Source: Arthrobacter sp. MA-N2 (lineage in GTDB: Bacteria; Actinomycetota; Actinomycetes; Actinomycetales; Micrococcaceae). Taken from it: a stretch of 64,000 nucleotides of DNA. The stretch covers positions 1,186,418 to 1,250,417 of the forward strand of contig NZ_KI912155.1 of assembly GCF_000517125.1 (NCBI RefSeq), in the 5' to 3' direction. Made by a program: the position numbers and the translations under genes. Below the pieces are notes generated by a model. It was given only the letters and a program-made list of their open reading frames with translations, was not told the origin of the DNA and made no database searches. Positions 1 through 8,908 of the stretch are shown here, piece after piece (positions within the stretch are counted from its first letter, which is position 1; each line of letters begins with the position of its first letter).

Positions 1-1289
1 CCGCCCGTGGCGACGGCGATGGTGCTGAATAAGGCGATTCCTAGGGAACCGCCGATTTGCTGCGAGGCATTGACCAGGGCGCTCGCGACGCCGGAATCGT
101 CCTTGTTCACACCGAACAGGGCAAGGTTTTGCATCGGCACGAAGACCATGCCCAGCCCGGCACCCAGGAGAAGCAGGGCAGGCAGTACGTTGACGAGGTA
201 GCTGCCGGCGGCGCTGACCTGCGTGAGCCACAGCATTGCAGCCGCAATGAAGACCGGCCCCGCCGCCGTCGGGATTTTCGCGCCGAGTTTCGGCAGGTTC
301 TTCGCGACGAGACCTGCGGTGATGATCAAGACCACCGTCATGGGCAGGGAAGCAAGGCCGGCGAGGAAGGGTGCGAAGCCAAGGACAATCTGGATGTAGA
401 AGTTGATGAAGAGGATGCCGCCTATGAGCACCGCGCCGGACAGGAAGGAGGCCAGGAAGGCGGCTCCGCGGTTCTGTTCGGTGGCGACGCGCAACGGCAG
501 CAGAGGGTGCTTGACCTTCCGCTCGACGACGACGAAGAGCACCATCAGCGCGACGCCCGCTGCGATGAAGCCCCAGGCCTCGGGGGCTCCCCAGCCGTCC
601 TCTGCGTTGGTGAATCCATAGACAAGGGAACCAAGTCCAAGGGCAGCGAGAACGACGCCGGGCCAGTCATATTTGGTGGAGCCGTGGGCTTTGCTCTCCC
701 GCACGAGGGACCACACGCCAATGAGGGCGATAATCGCGATGGGCACGTTGACAAAGAAGCACCAGCGCCAGGTCACGTGTTCCGTCAGGAAACCACCCAG
801 AAGAACGCCGACAGCGGCCCCGACGCCGGTGATGGAGCCGAAGATCGCGAACGCGGTGCCGCGGTCTTTTCCGCTAGGAAAGGCCACCGTCAGTAAGGCC
901 AGTGCTGCCGGAGCCAGGAGCGCCGCGAACAGGCCCTGTAGGGCTCGGGCGCCGATCAGCTCCCACGGTTGCTGAGCGATGCCGCCGAGTAGGGATGCGA
1001 GGGAAAAGCCCACTGCGGCCAGGCTGAATGTCCGCTTGCGGCCCCAGAAATCGGCGATGCGACCACCGAGCAGCAGGAAGGCGCCGAAGGCCAGCGCGTA
1101 AGCCGTGATCACCCAGGAACGTGTCGCGTCGCTGATACCCATCTCTATCTGGAGGCGCGGCAGTGCCAGATTCACGATTGTGCCGTCCAAAACCACCATG
1201 AACTGTGCGAGGGCCAAGAACACCAACGCCCACCAGCCGTGCTGCCCTCTTCTTTGTTCCGTCCTTGCAATTGCCAACTGTGTTGCCAT
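1..1289 (-). CDS. DHA2-family MFS multidrug exporter (3' end cut by window)
   Basis: This is a proton-driven membrane exporter, probably of drugs or other amphipathic toxicants. The first 429 residues are visible and the frame stays open to base 1, so the C-terminus lies outside the window. Residues 34-44 read LDGTIVNLALP, the helix-1 signature of 14-helix EmrB/QacA transporters, and residues 75-85 read GGRIADFWGRK, the MFS motif A loop. Long hydrophobic helices follow. The ATG at 1289 has GAGGAG about 12 nt upstream. The gene lies 89 nt downstream of a MarR-family gene on the same strand, and the gap contains a promoter overlapped by a palindrome, so MarR control is likely. The substrate is unknown. 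Confidence 0.9.
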   Translation of the reverse strand, partial: MATQLAIARTEQRRGQHGWWALVFLALAQFMVVLDGTIVNLALPRLQIEMGISDATRSWVITAYALAFGAFLLLGGRIADFWGRKRTFSLAAVGFSLASLLGGIAQQPWELIGARALQGLFAALLAPAALALLTVAFPSGKDRGTAFAIFGSITGVGAAVGVLLGGFLTEHVTWRWCFFVNVPIAIIALIGVWSLVRESKAHGSTKYDWPGVVLAALGLGSLVYGFTNAEDGWGAPEAWGFIAAGVALMVLFVVVERKVKHPLLPLRVATEQNRGAAFLASFLSGAVLIGGILFINFYIQIVLGFAPFLAGLASLPMTVVLIITAGLVAKNLPKLGAKIPTAAGPVFIAAAMLWLTQVSAAGSYLVNVLPALLLLGAGLGMVFVPMQNLALFGVNKDDSGVASALVNASQQIGGSLGIALFSTIAVATG

Positions 1290-1304
1290 GGCCGCACCCG
1301 CTCC

Positions 1305-1358
1305 TCAAAGTAATAATACTTACGAAAGTATAAGTGCATGATCTGGTTGCTCAAGAGC
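1305..1358 (-). promoter_or_regulatory. MarR-type operator on the exporter promoter
   Basis: Bases 1316-1331 form a perfect inverted repeat, ATACTT and AAGTAT around a 4-nt centre, extending to 1314-1333 with one mismatch. On the minus strand a TTGAGC / TATACT pair with 16-nt spacing can be read, and the -10-like TATACT lies inside the palindrome. Palindromes of this size are typical MarR sites, so repression of the exporter by the adjacent MarR protein, released by a ligand, is the simplest reading. The boundaries of the promoter are approximate. Confidence 0.65.
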
Positions 1359-1378
1359 GCCATTGGGCGTGATATTGC

Positions 1379-1852
1379 TTACTCGGGCTCCGCGAGGATG
1401 GAGGCGAGGCGTTGCAGGGCTGGGAGGCTTGCGGCAATTTGCTTGCGTTCCTCGGGCAGTAGCCGGGAACTTGCCGAGGCGAGGACCTCCGCCCAGGAAC
1501 CCTCAAGAAGTGCCTTGATCCGCTGGGATTCCGCTGTGGGATGGAGGGCCACGTAGCGCTTGTCTGCGGCGTCACGGGCCCGGGTAACGAGGCCCGCGGC
1601 CACGAGCTCACGGAGCTGGACGCTGACGTTGCTGAACTGCCGCCCGAGGCGCGAGGCGATTTCCGCGACAGTGATTCCCGGGTGGCTTTCGATGATCCTC
1701 AGGATTTCCAGGACGCCGTTCGGGAGCGGCCTGACGCCCGTCTCGTTGTGGGATTTCCGGCGGACGTCGGAGGAAATGTCGATCATCGAGACTGCCAAGG
1801 CCCGGTGGTCCACCGATTTGGCCGCCCCTTCGTCCGCACCAACACTTTGCAT
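1379..1852 (-). CDS. MarR-family transcriptional regulator
   Basis: This is a winged-helix repressor of 157 residues, the usual MarR length. It contains a helix-turn-helix segment with EIASRLGRQFSNVSVQLREL followed by the wing (RARDAADKRYVAL) and a C-terminal dimerisation helix. The start is uncertain. The ATG at 1852 fits the family, while an ATG at 1888, with a better purine-rich site (GGGAAGAG), would add 12 residues and lie only 11 nt from the divergent esterase start. It probably controls the exporter downstream through the palindrome at 1316-1331. I see no matching palindrome upstream of its own gene, so autoregulation is not evident. Confidence 0.85.
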   Translation of the reverse strand: MQSVGADEGAAKSVDHRALAVSMIDISSDVRRKSHNETGVRPLPNGVLEILRIIESHPGITVAEIASRLGRQFSNVSVQLRELVAAGLVTRARDAADKRYVALHPTAESQRIKALLEGSWAEVLASASSRLLPEERKQIAASLPALQRLASILAEPE

Positions 1853-1899
1853 TTCATAAGCATAGGCGTGTCCTCGGATGCGGCGCATAGGCTCTTCCC

Positions 1900-2517
1900 A
1901 TGGAAACTGTGGTCTGGTCCAAACCGGAAAATGAGCGCGCCGGGACACCGCTCCTGGTAATGATGCACGGATATGGCACGGACGAGCAACGAATGGTGGA
2001 TCTCTTTCCCCGGCTTCCACAGGAATTCACGTGTGCCGCCCTCCGGGGGCCGATGACGATCGGTGACCACTACGGTTGGTTCCTGCTGGACTACTTCCTC
2101 GCTAACGATTTTGCTGACGTCATCACGGCCACCAACAAGGTCTTTGCCTGGATTGACTCGGTCAAACGCAACCACAGCAGTGTGAGCCTCCTGGGCTACT
2201 CCCAGGGCATGGCCATGGCCAGCACCCTCTTGCGGCTCCGACCCGAAGCCTTCAAAGCGACCGCGGGCCTTTCCGGGTTCGTCCTGGAAAACGAGCTGTT
2301 GACGCTTAGCGAATCCTTCGATTCGCCACCGCCGTTCTTCTGGGGCAGGGACAAAGCCGATCCCGTGATCTTCAGGGATGCCATTGATCACACCGGCGAA
2401 TGGCTCAACGCGAATACGGCCCTCACTGCGCGAACGTATCCTGGCATGGGCCACCGGATCGAGGCCCGGGAACTGGCCGATGTCAGCGCTTTTTTGCGGT
2501 TTTACGTCCTCCGCTAG
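1900..2517 (+). CDS. Phospholipase/carboxylesterase-type serine hydrolase
   Basis: A 205-residue cytoplasmic alpha/beta hydrolase of the carboxylesterase/phospholipase family (Pfam Abhydrolase_2 type). The nucleophile elbow GYSQG places the catalytic serine at residue 101. Asp154 (in DKADP) and His185 (in GMGHRI) complete the triad, and HGY near residue 23 supplies the oxyanion-hole region. The length is normal for the family. It starts 11 nt from the longer alternative start of the divergent MarR gene, so the two promoters must be very close. There is no signal peptide. It acts on short-chain esters or lysophospholipids by family; the true substrate cannot be told from sequence. Confidence 0.85.
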   Translation: METVVWSKPENERAGTPLLVMMHGYGTDEQRMVDLFPRLPQEFTCAALRGPMTIGDHYGWFLLDYFLANDFADVITATNKVFAWIDSVKRNHSSVSLLGYSQGMAMASTLLRLRPEAFKATAGLSGFVLENELLTLSESFDSPPPFFWGRDKADPVIFRDAIDHTGEWLNANTALTARTYPGMGHRIEARELADVSAFLRFYVLR

Positions 2518-2573
2518 GGTGCGGCGCATGTCACATTCGACGGTACTGGAATACAACTCTTGATTGCCGAAAT

Positions 2574-2587
2574 TGTAAGCGCTTACA
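2574..2587. promoter_or_regulatory. LacI-type operator
   Basis: A perfect 14-bp palindrome, TGTAAGCGCTTACA, lies 66 bp before the LacI start codon. The central CG and the flanking half sites are the classic LacI/GalR-family pattern. It probably serves for autoregulation and control of the downstream phosphorylase genes. Confidence 0.8.
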
Positions 2588-2653
2588 CTCTTCTTCGGCG
2601 GTGCAAGGAAGTGTCGTCAAATCCAGAAGATGAAAGGGTTGAGGCTGTGTTGA

Positions 2654-3682
2654 ATGGTTAAGGCTCACCGCGCGACAATCCAGGACGTTGCAGTCCTCTC
2701 GGGCTTGTCGATATGCACAGTTTCCCGCGCACTGCGGAACCTGCCGAACGTGTCCGAGAAAGCGCAAGTGAAAGTGGCCGACGCCGCCGCAAAGCTTGGT
2801 TACAAAGCATCGTCAGCCGCAGCCCGCTTGGCCGGCGGAAGTACCGGTTCCATCGCGATCATCGCCCCCACCGCCACGGCGTGGTTCTTTGCCCAGGCTG
2901 TTGAAGCAGCCGAGGAGGTCTTCGGAGACAGCGGTTTCGACACTGTTTTGATCAGCCTGCGCGGCAAGGCGAGCGTCAAACGGAAGATCTTCGGCGACCT
3001 CCTCGGCTTATCCCAACGCGTGGATGGCGTACTGCTTCTCAACGTCGATTTGAGCGAATCCGAGGTCTCCCTTCTGGCTGCGTCCGGTCTTGCAGTTGCG
3101 AGCGTGGGGATGACTTCCGTACCGTGGGATAACGTAGGGATTGACGACGAACTCGCGGCGTGGCAGGCCACCTCCCACCTCTTGGGGCTGGGCCATTGGG
3201 ATTTGGCCGTGCTTTCCGGCCGCGAAACCCAGGAGAATTCCGTGCTGACCTCCAGCGACCGCCTCAAAGGATTCGGCCGGGCATTGAAAGACCATCACTT
3301 GACCGTGCATCCGGACCTTGTCATCAGCTCGGATTCCACCATCGACGGCGGCAGTAAAGCCATGAACGAACTCATTGCCCACAGGAGCCTCCCGACAGCT
3401 GTCTTCGCCGACTGTGACGAGGCGGCCTTCGGAGCCTTGATGGCCATGCGCGAGCATGGTTTGGCGGCCCCAAAAAATGTCTCCGTGATTGGAATCGATG
3501 ACCACCCCATGAGTTGGTTCCTTGGCCTGAGCACGGTGGCACAGCCAGTGGCGGACCAGGGTGCCTTCGCCGCCAACCTTCTGGTTGACCGGCTCCAGAA
3601 CGCTGATGCCCCCAACGAACCCTCCAACCACTTCCTCGACACCAAGCTCATTGAACGCAAAACGACGCGCCGCCAGCGCTGA
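2654..3682 (+). CDS. LacI-family transcriptional regulator
   Basis: A 342-residue sugar-responsive repressor. The N-terminus has the LacI helix-turn-helix and hinge (TIQDVAVLSGLSICTVSRAL, residues 8-27, then a hinge helix ending near residue 58). The rest is a periplasmic-binding-protein-like effector domain ending in the usual VIGIDDHPMSWF-type segment. A perfect LacI palindrome lies at 2574-2587 upstream. The phosphoglucomutase gene begins 17 nt after its stop and the GH65 gene follows, so it most likely senses a disaccharide or a glucose phosphate and controls all three genes. Ser20-Ile-Cys replaces the more usual S-x-A/P in the recognition turn, which is unusual but conservative. Confidence 0.9.
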   Translation: MVKAHRATIQDVAVLSGLSICTVSRALRNLPNVSEKAQVKVADAAAKLGYKASSAAARLAGGSTGSIAIIAPTATAWFFAQAVEAAEEVFGDSGFDTVLISLRGKASVKRKIFGDLLGLSQRVDGVLLLNVDLSESEVSLLAASGLAVASVGMTSVPWDNVGIDDELAAWQATSHLLGLGHWDLAVLSGRETQENSVLTSSDRLKGFGRALKDHHLTVHPDLVISSDSTIDGGSKAMNELIAHRSLPTAVFADCDEAAFGALMAMREHGLAAPKNVSVIGIDDHPMSWFLGLSTVAQPVADQGAFAANLLVDRLQNADAPNEPSNHFLDTKLIERKTTRRQR

Positions 3683-3699
3683 ACGGACCGCTGCACACC

Positions 3700-4437
3700 A
3701 TGACTGACACCCGAACAATCCAGAAAACTGCCTGGACGGGCGCTACCGCGCTCCTTTTCGACCTCGACGGCGTGCTGACGCCCACCGCCGTCGTGCACGA
3801 ACAAGCCTGGCAGGAGCTGTTCGACGGCTACCTGGCTGAATCCGGCCATCCGGACGGCTACCGGGAAAGCGACTACTTCGACCATATCGACGGCAAGCCG
3901 CGCTTCGACGGTGTGCGGGATTTCCTCACTTCCCGTGGAATCACGCTGCCGGAAGGACCCACCGACGACGATCCAGCCAACGCGAGCGTGCAGGGCCTGG
4001 GCAACCGAAAGAACCTGATCTTCAACGAGATCGTGGATTCGCGCGGCGTCGAGCCCTACGCCGGTTCCCTCCGCTTCATCCACGCTGCCTTGGAGCTGGG
4101 GCTGAAGCTCGCCGTCGTATCCTCTTCCCGCAACGCACCCGCAGTCCTGAAAGCGGCCGGACTGGATGGCTACTTCCCGGTAGTAGTGGATGGCCAGGTG
4201 GCCGCCGCCGTCGGGCTTCCCGGTAAGCCGGATCCCGCCACGTTCCGCTATGCCGCCGAGTTGCTCGACGTTCCCGCCGCGGGATGCGTCGTCGTCGAGG
4301 ACGCAGTGTCCGGCGTGCAGGCCGGCAGTGCCGGGAACTTCCGCGCGGTCATCGGGGTGGACCGCGGGGCTGGCCACCAGACCCTGCTCGATGCGGGCGC
4401 AACCTTCGTGGTCGACGACCTCGACGATCTTCTCTAA
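3700..4437 (+). CDS. Beta-phosphoglucomutase-like HAD hydrolase
   Basis: A 245-residue haloacid-dehalogenase-fold enzyme. The phosphoryl-accepting Asp21 and the acid/base Asp23 are in FDLDGVL. The second motif Ser is in VVSSSRNA, Lys is in KPDPATF and the acidic motif is VVEDAVSG. The DLDGV form and a cap of about 100 residues fit beta-phosphoglucomutase (beta-glucose 1-phosphate to glucose 6-phosphate). It sits directly before a GH65 phosphorylase gene (40-nt gap), whose product would be beta-glucose 1-phosphate, so the pathway assignment is strong. The known alternative, a phosphatase of the trehalose-phosphate type found beside GH65 in mycobacteria, cannot be excluded. Confidence 0.85.
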   Translation: MTDTRTIQKTAWTGATALLFDLDGVLTPTAVVHEQAWQELFDGYLAESGHPDGYRESDYFDHIDGKPRFDGVRDFLTSRGITLPEGPTDDDPANASVQGLGNRKNLIFNEIVDSRGVEPYAGSLRFIHAALELGLKLAVVSSSRNAPAVLKAAGLDGYFPVVVDGQVAAAVGLPGKPDPATFRYAAELLDVPAAGCVVVEDAVSGVQAGSAGNFRAVIGVDRGAGHQTLLDAGATFVVDDLDDLL

Positions 4438-4477
4438 CTACGCCGTTTCACCAGAAACAGAAGGAACCCGACATTCC

Positions 4478-6871
4478 ATGGCACTTATCAGCTCCGACCG
4501 GCTGCGCTTCCCGTGTGAACCGTGGAAGCTCGTGGAGAGCATCCACGTTCCCGGTGACGCCGGTACGCTCGAAACCCTCTTCAGCCTTGGCAACGGCCAT
4601 TTGGGCATCCGCGGCGCCCACTGGGCGGGGGCGGACGCCGAACTTCCCGGTACGTTCATCAACGGTTTCCACGAAACGTGGGACATCAAGCACGCCGAGA
4701 ACGCTTATGGCTTTGCACGCACCGGACAGAGAATCGTCTACATCCCCGATGCCAACAACTTCAATGTAGTCATCGACGGCGAGCCGTTGAGCCTCGCCGA
4801 GTCTGCGGTGCAGAACTATCGCCGCAGCATTGACTTCGCCACGGGCGTGTACGAATGCGCGATCACCTGGGAATGCCGCTCGGGTGCCACCGTCACGACG
4901 GTGGAGCGCCGCGCCGTCGGGATCGAATCCAGGGGTTCCCTTGGCATCGAACTGAGCCTCACAGCCGATCGGCTGGTGTCTGTGGACATCACGTCCCTGG
5001 TGATCAACAGGCAGGACCAGCCTGTGGAGGACCACTCGGCCCACGATCCTCGCCGTTCGGGCCGCCACGCCGGCAGGGTGCTGCTCCCGCTCCACCTCCA
5101 GGGTTCCGACGGATCCCTGCGCATGGCCTGGGAAACCGCGGAATCCCGGCAGCGCATCGGCATGGCCGTGGACCACTGGATTTCCGCTGCAGGCCAACCC
5201 TTCGAGACCGTAGTGGGGGAGGACGAGTCCACGGTCCGCTACGTCATGGCGGTCAATGAGGGCGAGACGTTCCGCCTGGAAAAGAACGTCAGCTACGTCG
5301 TCAACAGCGCCGACGTGAACGCGACGGACCCCGGCGAAATTCTGGCATCACACGCTGAACTTGGACTCGTGCCGTTCGACGCACTCCTGGCCGAAGGCGC
5401 AGCCCACTACCGCGATTACTGGTCATCCGCGGATATCACTATTGGCGGCCAGCCCGAACAGCAACAGGCCGTGCGTTGGAGCCTGTTCCAGCTAGCCCAG
5501 GCCACCTCGCGTGCCGGCGTCGCGGGCATCCCGGCCAAGGGGGTCAGCGGCTCCGGCTACGAGGGCCACTACTTCTGGGACCAGGAGGTGTACCTGCTGC
5601 CGTACCTGACGTACACCAACCCGGCCGCCGCCCGCCAGGTGCTGGAATCCCGCCACGCCATGCTTCCCGATGCCCGGATCCGGGCCAAGGAGCTGAGCGT
5701 GGACGGTGCGCTGTTCCCGTGGCGCACCATCAACGGGCTTGAGGCCAGTGCGTACTACGCCGCCGGCACCGCGCAGTTCCACATAGCTGCCGCCATCTCC
5801 TTCGCCGCCAACCGCTACCAGTGGGCCAGCGGCGATGGCAGCTTCCGTTCCGAGGTGGGCGCGGACCTGCTGATTGAGACGGCGCGCATGTGGGCCTCGC
5901 TGGGCTTCTTCGGCAAAGACGGGATGTTCCACATCCACGGCGTCACCGGCCCGGACGAATACACGGCCGTGGTCAACGACAACCTCTACACCAACGTCAT
6001 GGCGCGCTTTAATCTGCGCGCCGCCGCGGCCCTGGAACATCCGGACGTCCCGGAAACCGAGCGGATGGTGTGGCAACAGGCCGCCGCGCGCATGTCCCTT
6101 CCCTACGATCCGGACATGGAGATCTACAGCCAGGACAACGACTTCATGACCTTGGAGCCGTGGGACTGGTCCACGCCGCGGTCCAAGTACCCGCTCCTGC
6201 TTCATTTCCACCCGCTGGTGATCTACCGGCACCAAGTCCTCAAGCAGGCGGACACGGTGCTGGCGATGTTCCTTCAGTGGCAGGACTTCACGGCCGAGGA
6301 AAAGCAGCGCGCCTTCGACTTCTACGATCCCATCACCACCGGCGACTCCACCTTGTCCGCATGCGTGCAGGGCATCATGGCGGCCGAGGTGGGCTACTCC
6401 GACGTCGCGCTCAAGCACTTCACCGAAGCCCTGTTCATCGACCTGGACAACACGCACAACAACACCGTTGACGGTGTGCACATCGCGTCCACGGGCGGCA
6501 TCTGGAGTTCCCTGGTGTGCGGTTTCGCGGGCATGCGGGACCAAGGCCAGGTCCTCCACTTCGACCCGCGGCTGCCGGCAGAGTGGGACAGCCTGTCCTT
6601 CCGGCTCACGATCCGCGGGCGGCTGTTGTCCGTCGAACTACGGCCAGGGTCCATCAGCCTTGCGTTGGTTGCGGATTCAGCGCCCGACGCCGATGCGCAG
6701 CCTTTGGAGGGCACGGCGCCTTTGGAGCTCAGCGTGCGCGGGGAACGGATCCTCGTCGGCGTCGAGACGCTTACCGTGCAGCTCGACGAGGTGCCGGTCC
6801 CCGAATCGTCGGTCTTCCCGAGCCTCTTCCCGACGGCGGGACTCCCAGTCATCGGCAACGTGCGCATCTGA
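4478..6871 (+). CDS. GH65 disaccharide phosphorylase (maltose/trehalose/kojibiose type)
   Basis: A 797-residue cytoplasmic glycoside hydrolase family 65 enzyme. These cleave an alpha-glucosyl disaccharide with phosphate to give beta-glucose 1-phosphate. The N-terminal beta-sandwich is followed by an (alpha/alpha)6 barrel. Glu494 in the GPDEY motif is the catalytic acid, and the phosphate site is visible around His668 and Ser671-Gly (VHIASTGG). The chosen ATG at 4478 follows AGAAGGAA and gives the normal family length. Together with the adjacent mutase it forms an energy-saving disaccharide route to glucose 6-phosphate. Substrate preference (maltose, trehalose, kojibiose, nigerose) is not decidable by eye. 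Confidence 0.92.
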   Translation: MALISSDRLRFPCEPWKLVESIHVPGDAGTLETLFSLGNGHLGIRGAHWAGADAELPGTFINGFHETWDIKHAENAYGFARTGQRIVYIPDANNFNVVIDGEPLSLAESAVQNYRRSIDFATGVYECAITWECRSGATVTTVERRAVGIESRGSLGIELSLTADRLVSVDITSLVINRQDQPVEDHSAHDPRRSGRHAGRVLLPLHLQGSDGSLRMAWETAESRQRIGMAVDHWISAAGQPFETVVGEDESTVRYVMAVNEGETFRLEKNVSYVVNSADVNATDPGEILASHAELGLVPFDALLAEGAAHYRDYWSSADITIGGQPEQQQAVRWSLFQLAQATSRAGVAGIPAKGVSGSGYEGHYFWDQEVYLLPYLTYTNPAAARQVLESRHAMLPDARIRAKELSVDGALFPWRTINGLEASAYYAAGTAQFHIAAAISFAANRYQWASGDGSFRSEVGADLLIETARMWASLGFFGKDGMFHIHGVTGPDEYTAVVNDNLYTNVMARFNLRAAAALEHPDVPETERMVWQQAAARMSLPYDPDMEIYSQDNDFMTLEPWDWSTPRSKYPLLLHFHPLVIYRHQVLKQADTVLAMFLQWQDFTAEEKQRAFDFYDPITTGDSTLSACVQGIMAAEVGYSDVALKHFTEALFIDLDNTHNNTVDGVHIASTGGIWSSLVCGFAGMRDQGQVLHFDPRLPAEWDSLSFRLTIRGRLLSVELRPGSISLALVADSAPDADAQPLEGTAPLELSVRGERILVGVETLTVQLDEVPVPESSVFPSLFPTAGLPVIGNVRI

Positions 6872-6885
6872 TCCCCAACGGCTCA

Positions 6886-8172
6886 TTACGCGGGGCGAGG
6901 ACGGGCCTCCTCGTCCCGCGGAACCTGCTCCAGCAGGAAGTCCTCGATGGCGTCGGCCGCGGCGGGGGCTCCGCCGGAAGCACGGACGCGCGCCTTCATG
7001 GCGTCTAGGTTGCCCCGGATCACTGGGTCGCCGCTGACCTCAATGACGGTTTCCCGGATCAGCTCGGGAGAGAGCCCGTCCACGGGGAGGCGGCGGCCGA
7101 GTCCCAGGTCCTCGACCCGGCGTGCGTTGGCCTGCTGTTCGGGCTGTAGCGGGTAGGCCACCAGCGGCACCCCGAAATACAGCGCTTCCATGGTCGAATT
7201 CATCCCGGTGTGGGAGAGGAAGGCACGTGCGTGCCGCAGGACTTCCAGCTGCGGAAAGAAGGGGCGTACGTCGACGTTTCCGGGGATCTTCCCGAGCTCG
7301 GACGGTTCCGCGCGCTCTCCGATTGCCATGGCAAGCTGCCAGCCGGTGTCCGCAAATCCTGCCAGGCACATCCTGAAGAAATCCGGTCGGTCGTTCAACG
7401 GGGTAGTGCCCAAGGAGATGAACAAAAGGGGCATGTCCATCGCCGGGGGCTGCCAACCCTCCTCGTTTCCCCGCACGCCGAGACACGGTCCCACGAAATG
7501 GAATCTGGCGTCGAACGTCTCTCCCGCGGGCTGGAACTCCCGCGGGATGAAGGAGATGTTCAACGACGCGGGAGGCCCTCCCATGAATTGCAGATGGCCC
7601 ACACCGTGCTCGGCGGCGAAATCGTTGATCAGCCGACCGATCTGTTTCCAGGCTTCAATCATGGCAGCCGGGGGCGGGCCCGGCATAAGATCGCGCATCG
7701 AGAAATGTTCATTGGCGGCATAGCTCGGAAGCAACGCAATATCGGGCAACGCGAGCTTCGCAGCTGCCATCTTTCCGGATAAAGTCATGGCGTCGTAGCA
7801 GAGTCCGTCCGGCGGGTCCTGCTCCAGACGGACCAGCAGCGCCGGGAATTCGGCCCTGGCGCTCTCAAGAATCCGCTCCAGCAGTCCCGGCATCATCCCG
7901 GCCCCCATTCCGGCAAACATCCCCGCCATCGGGGACGACGCCGGACCCCCCTCAGGGGAAGCGGCGCGCCGGGGCAGGAAGCTGGCCAGATCCTCCCCGC
8001 TGGGAAAGAACGAGGCGCCAGCAGATTCAACCGCCTTGGCATACTTTGCCGACGTGGCATAAGTAACGCGGTGGCCCCGGCGCACCAACTCCGCAACAAC
8101 CGGCAAGGTGGGGTTCACATGGCCAGCTGCAGGTAAACAGACGAAAGCGATATGCATGGCCGGGCGCTTCAT
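6886..8172 (-). CDS. GT1/MGT-family UDP-sugar glycosyltransferase
   Basis: A 428-residue glycosyltransferase of the GT-B fold, resembling macrolide glycosyltransferases and UDP-glucuronosyltransferases. The N-terminus HIAFVCLPAAGHVNPTLP is the acceptor-side Rossmann start with the catalytic-type histidine (AGHVNP). The C-terminal half contains the donor-binding block HTGMNSTMEALYFGVPLV with a following Q-Q/E pair. It starts within the stop codon of the AlkD-like gene (4-nt ATGA overlap), so the two are translationally coupled. A second ATG at 8157 (MHIAF) fits the family start better. The role may be modification of a lipid, a pigment or an incoming antibiotic. Confidence 0.88.
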   Translation of the reverse strand: MKRPAMHIAFVCLPAAGHVNPTLPVVAELVRRGHRVTYATSAKYAKAVESAGASFFPSGEDLASFLPRRAASPEGGPASSPMAGMFAGMGAGMMPGLLERILESARAEFPALLVRLEQDPPDGLCYDAMTLSGKMAAAKLALPDIALLPSYAANEHFSMRDLMPGPPPAAMIEAWKQIGRLINDFAAEHGVGHLQFMGGPPASLNISFIPREFQPAGETFDARFHFVGPCLGVRGNEEGWQPPAMDMPLLFISLGTTPLNDRPDFFRMCLAGFADTGWQLAMAIGERAEPSELGKIPGNVDVRPFFPQLEVLRHARAFLSHTGMNSTMEALYFGVPLVAYPLQPEQQANARRVEDLGLGRRLPVDGLSPELIRETVIEVSGDPVIRGNLDAMKARVRASGGAPAAADAIEDFLLEQVPRDEEARPRPA

Positions 8173-8882
8173 ATGGAAAGGTGAGTGCCGTGAACGCTGC
8201 GCCTGCGTGATTTCAGTCCCGTCTCCAGCTTGGTCCGTACCTCGCGTTTCACTCGCGCGGCAAGCTCGGTCTCATGCATTTCCAAGAACTCCCGGACGGC
8301 TCGCGGATCCCACGGCACCAAGGACCGCAACGCCCAGCTCACCGCTTTGACTACAGTCTCGTCGCGATCGTGGATCAGGATCCCGACGACGGCGAGCGTC
8401 CGTTGCGTGTCCCCCGTTCCCCATCGGGACCTCGTGTTGAGAACGGTAGTGGAGACAAGTGCCATGCGCCGCCACCAGTGATCCGCACTCCGTGCCCAGG
8501 CGTCGATGTCAGCGTCCGAGATGAGCCCTTCGCGCCACGCTGGCCCCAGCAGGATGGTGGCAAAGGCATCGGCATGACTCCAAGAAGCGATCGCTCGCCC
8601 CAGATGTTCCAGCCGTGCCGGCGTGAGGGCAGCAAAAGCCGCGCGGTGGGCGTTGATGAACTCCCATCCCTCCCACCTGAACCCGGCTTCGGCCAGCCCG
8701 TCGGCGAGCCTGAAGACCACGGCGGCCTCCATCGGGGCGATCTCCGCGGAGACGCGGCGACGGACGGCACGGAAGCTCGCGGCGTCGTGCTTCTCCAAAG
8801 CGCGCAATTCGTCGAGGACGCGCGCCAACAATTCCCCCGGTTGGGTATCCCCCGGAGAGACGAGCACTCCATGCGAAGTCAC
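8169..8882 (-). CDS. AlkD-like DNA alkylation repair protein
   Basis: A 237-residue, all-helical protein of the DNA_alkylation/HEAT-like family, matching the length of AlkD-type 3-methyladenine/7-methylguanine glycosylases. The aromatic-rich stretches AGFRWEGWEFI and SADHWWRRMALVSTT are typical of the conserved core of this family, where Trp and Arg contact the DNA backbone. The C-terminal third is basic, as expected for DNA binding. It overlaps the downstream glycosyltransferase by 4 nt. The pairing of a base-excision-type protein with a sugar transferase has no obvious shared pathway, unless both respond to a toxic natural product. Confidence 0.8.
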   Translation of the reverse strand: MTSHGVLVSPGDTQPGELLARVLDELRALEKHDAASFRAVRRRVSAEIAPMEAAVVFRLADGLAEAGFRWEGWEFINAHRAAFAALTPARLEHLGRAIASWSHADAFATILLGPAWREGLISDADIDAWARSADHWWRRMALVSTTVLNTRSRWGTGDTQRTLAVVGILIHDRDETVVKAVSWALRSLVPWDPRAVREFLEMHETELAARVKREVRTKLETGLKSRRRSVHGTHLSI

Positions 8883-8908
8883 TTTTACGCCTAGGCCTGC
8901 GCGGGCTG

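Noticed and set aside
4190..4477. 96-codon N-terminal extension of the GH65 protein
   Set aside because: It lies wholly inside the phosphoglucomutase gene; the ATG at 4478 has a ribosome site and gives the family length.
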